Below, piece after piece: positions 4,784-6,335 of a stretch of DNA of 6,335 nt. The notes below the pieces were generated by a model. The model was given only the letters and a program-made list of their open reading frames with translations. It had not been told where the DNA came from and searched no databases. A program made the position numbers and the translations under genes. This stretch comes from Hyphomonas sp. (GTDB taxonomy: Bacteria; Pseudomonadota; Alphaproteobacteria; Caulobacterales; Hyphomonadaceae). How positions within the stretch are numbered: position 1 is the first letter of the stretch; each line of letters begins with the position of its first letter. The DNA lies in assembly GCA_024743015.1 (NCBI GenBank), contig JANSXJ010000216.1:1-6335 (forward strand). Reading direction: 5' to 3'.

Positions 4784-6335
4784 CTAACGAGACCACCAGC
4801 CGCGTTTTTTCTTCTTCGGCTTGGTTGTTGTTTCCAGAACGGGTTCGGTAGTTTTCCGCTCAGCGGTCTTAACAACTAAGGCTGGTTCTGGTTCGGGCGA
4901 AGGTTCAGGAGCCGTTTCGGGCTCAGACGCTTGCTCAGCATCGGCCACTGCTTCGGGGGTCGGTTCCGGATCCACAGTCGGCTCTGGTTCTGGATCGAGG
5001 GCTTTGATCGGCTCAGATTCGGTCGGTGCATCGTTTGTCTCAGGCGAATCCACGTCATCTTCGACGGCAGAAGGGGCGTCTGCTTCCGCAGTTTGCGCCG
5101 ATTCCGCCTTTTCCGATGCTTCTGGCGTGCTCTCGCTTTCTTCTCCACGGCGTTTGCGTCGACGTCGTCGTCGGCGTTTCTTGCCTTCTTTTGGCTCTTC
5201 GTCAGACGCAGAGTCCTGCGTAGAAGCGTCTTTGGATTCGCTTTCGTTTCCGCGAGCCCGAGCTGCTTCCGGCATCGCGACTGGCTTGGCGCCGAGTCCG
5301 CCCTCGCTGGCTTCTGGCAGCTCATCCGGCTCATCGCCCAAGAGGTTGGAGATGGACATGGCTAGTCCGTCCAGCAGCGCGCCGCCATCTGCCGGCGGGG
5401 CACCTGGATCAAGCGCTTCGCCATCCTTGCGGCGTCGTCGGCCTCCGCGACGGCCGCGGCGTCGGCGCTTTTTATTCCGATCGCTTGAGTCCTCACCGTC
5501 ATCCTCGGAGGAGACGGCTTCGACGTCATCCTCGTCCTCATCTTCTTCGGCGTCTGGCAGCAGGTGATCGTCTTCATCACCTTCAAGGAATTCATCGCGG
5601 TTGAACTTTTTGCGTCTTCGACGGTTGCTCGAGGCTTTGTCAGCGTCGAGCTCGAAATCGCCAGGGATCATCGCGCCGGACGACTTAATCGCAATGGTGA
5701 AGCCGGCCTCTTCCTCAATTGCGGAGATTGAATCTCGCTTCGAGTTGAGCAGATAGAGCGCGACATCGGTCGGTGCGGTAACCGTCATGCCGCGCAGACC
5801 GCCACCCGCTGCGCGCGCTTCGATGGCGCGGAGCAATTGTAGTGCTGCTGACGAAGTTGATCGGCGGCGACCGGTGCCATCGCACGACTCACACTTCGCC
5901 GATGTCGCCTGCAGCACACCTGCACGGCGGCGTTGCCGCGAAATTTCCATGAGGCCGAATTGCGAGATGCGGTTGTTCTGGACGCGGGCGCGATCGAGTT
6001 TCAGCGCCTCTTTCATTTTCTTCTCAACCGCACGGTTGTTCTTGTTCTCGTCCATATCGATGAAGTCGATCACGACGAGGCCTGCCAGGTCGCGCAGACG
6101 CATCTGTCGGCAGGCTTCTTCGGCCGCTTCGAGATTGGTGTGCAGCGCGGTTTGTTCGATATTGCGCTCACGAGTCGATTTGCCCGAGTTTACATCGATG
6201 GCGACGAGCGCTTCAGTCTGGTTGATCACCAGGTATCCGCCAGATTTCATCTGGACGACAGGAGAGAAGATCGAATCGAGCTGGTCTTCCACGCCTTCCT
6301 TAACGAAAAGCGGGGCCTGCGCCGTCCAGCGTTTC
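4784..6335 (-). CDS. rne: Ribonuclease E, C-terminal part (5' end outside window)
   Basis: Endoribonuclease that initiates mRNA decay and processes structured RNA, and scaffolds the degradosome. The frame is open to the window edge, giving 516 complete codons; the S1 and 5'-sensor regions (roughly 300-400 residues) are missing. Counting from the first full codon, the DNase I-like subdomain has catalytic Asp47 (AIDVNSGKSTR) and Asp90 (VIDFIDM), 43 residues apart as in E. coli D303/D346. The Zn-link CESC is at 148-151, again at the E. coli spacing. The small dimerisation domain runs to about 230. A disordered tail follows, with alternating charge: basic 238-244, acidic 251-285, Arg/Lys-rich 287-303, mixed 304-384, a second Arg/Lys-rich block 385-396, then a Glu/Pro/Ala region to about 504 with EPEP repeats. 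The end KPKKKKRGWWSR resembles the Caulobacter RNase E tail that binds polynucleotide phosphorylase. No frameshift is seen; a hairpin follows the stop. Confidence 0.97.
   Translation of the reverse strand, partial: KRWTAQAPLFVKEGVEDQLDSIFSPVVQMKSGGYLVINQTEALVAIDVNSGKSTRERNIEQTALHTNLEAAEEACRQMRLRDLAGLVVIDFIDMDENKNNRAVEKKMKEALKLDRARVQNNRISQFGLMEISRQRRRAGVLQATSAKCESCDGTGRRRSTSSAALQLLRAIEARAAGGGLRGMTVTAPTDVALYLLNSKRDSISAIEEEAGFTIAIKSSGAMIPGDFELDADKASSNRRRRKKFNRDEFLEGDEDDHLLPDAEEDEDEDDVEAVSSEDDGEDSSDRNKKRRRRGRRGGRRRRKDGEALDPGAPPADGGALLDGLAMSISNLLGDEPDELPEASEGGLGAKPVAMPEAARARGNESESKDASTQDSASDEEPKEGKKRRRRRRRKRRGEESESTPEASEKAESAQTAEADAPSAVEDDVDSPETNDAPTESEPIKALDPEPEPTVDPEPTPEAVADAEQASEPETAPEPSPEPEPALVVKTAERKTTEPVLETTTKPKKKKRGWWSR

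Noticed and set aside
4821..5567. 248-codon Ser/Gly-rich plus-strand frame opposite the rne tail
   Set aside because: Its Ser and Arg runs are the reverse complement of the Glu/Asp/Arg codon runs of the RNase E tail; a compositional shadow.

Overview
The window looks like chromosomal core DNA from an alphaproteobacterium, perhaps of the Hyphomonadaceae/Caulobacterales/Rhodobacterales type. The evidence is the order glpX-recJ, the moderately high GC, an RNase E with blocky charged disorder ending in a Gly-Trp-Trp tail, and a fold-III PLP ornithine/lysine-type decarboxylase. I see no mobile element, CRISPR array, tRNA, rRNA, prophage gene or sign of recent transfer.

Layout. Positions 1-333 (+) hold the 3' end of glpX (class II fructose-1,6-bisphosphatase). 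After an 89-bp gap comes a complete recJ (423-2198, +; 5'-3' single-strand DNA exonuclease). Everything to the right lies on the minus strand and is transcribed right to left: the 3' part of rne (RNase E, 4784 to beyond 6335), a probable 49-codon small gene (4448-4597), a complete PLP-dependent ornithine/lysine decarboxylase (3152-4339), and a DUF2785-type predicted lipoprotein (2195-3100). recJ and the lipoprotein gene converge and share the tetranucleotide TTAA as their two stop codons, leaving no intergenic terminator.

The main non-coding interest is the 444-bp interval between rne and the decarboxylase (4340-4783). It holds a long hairpin just past the rne stop, an overlapping sigma70-like promoter, several inverted repeats in the predicted leader, a small ORF with a strong Shine-Dalgarno, a hairpin at that ORF's stop codon, and an 18-bp palindrome 20 bp before the decarboxylase start. 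Together these look like a structured, possibly regulated leader for a polyamine-synthesis gene. A second notable element is a perfect 11-bp hairpin at the start of the lipoprotein gene, which would bury its Shine-Dalgarno and put its start codons in the loop.

Functionally the genes are mixed housekeeping: gluconeogenesis (GlpX), DNA repair (RecJ), RNA turnover (RNase E) and polyamine synthesis (decarboxylase). The only protein-level unknowns are the 49-residue ORF and the lipoprotein. I found no convincing new multi-gene system. The candidates for something undescribed are the regulatory structures above.
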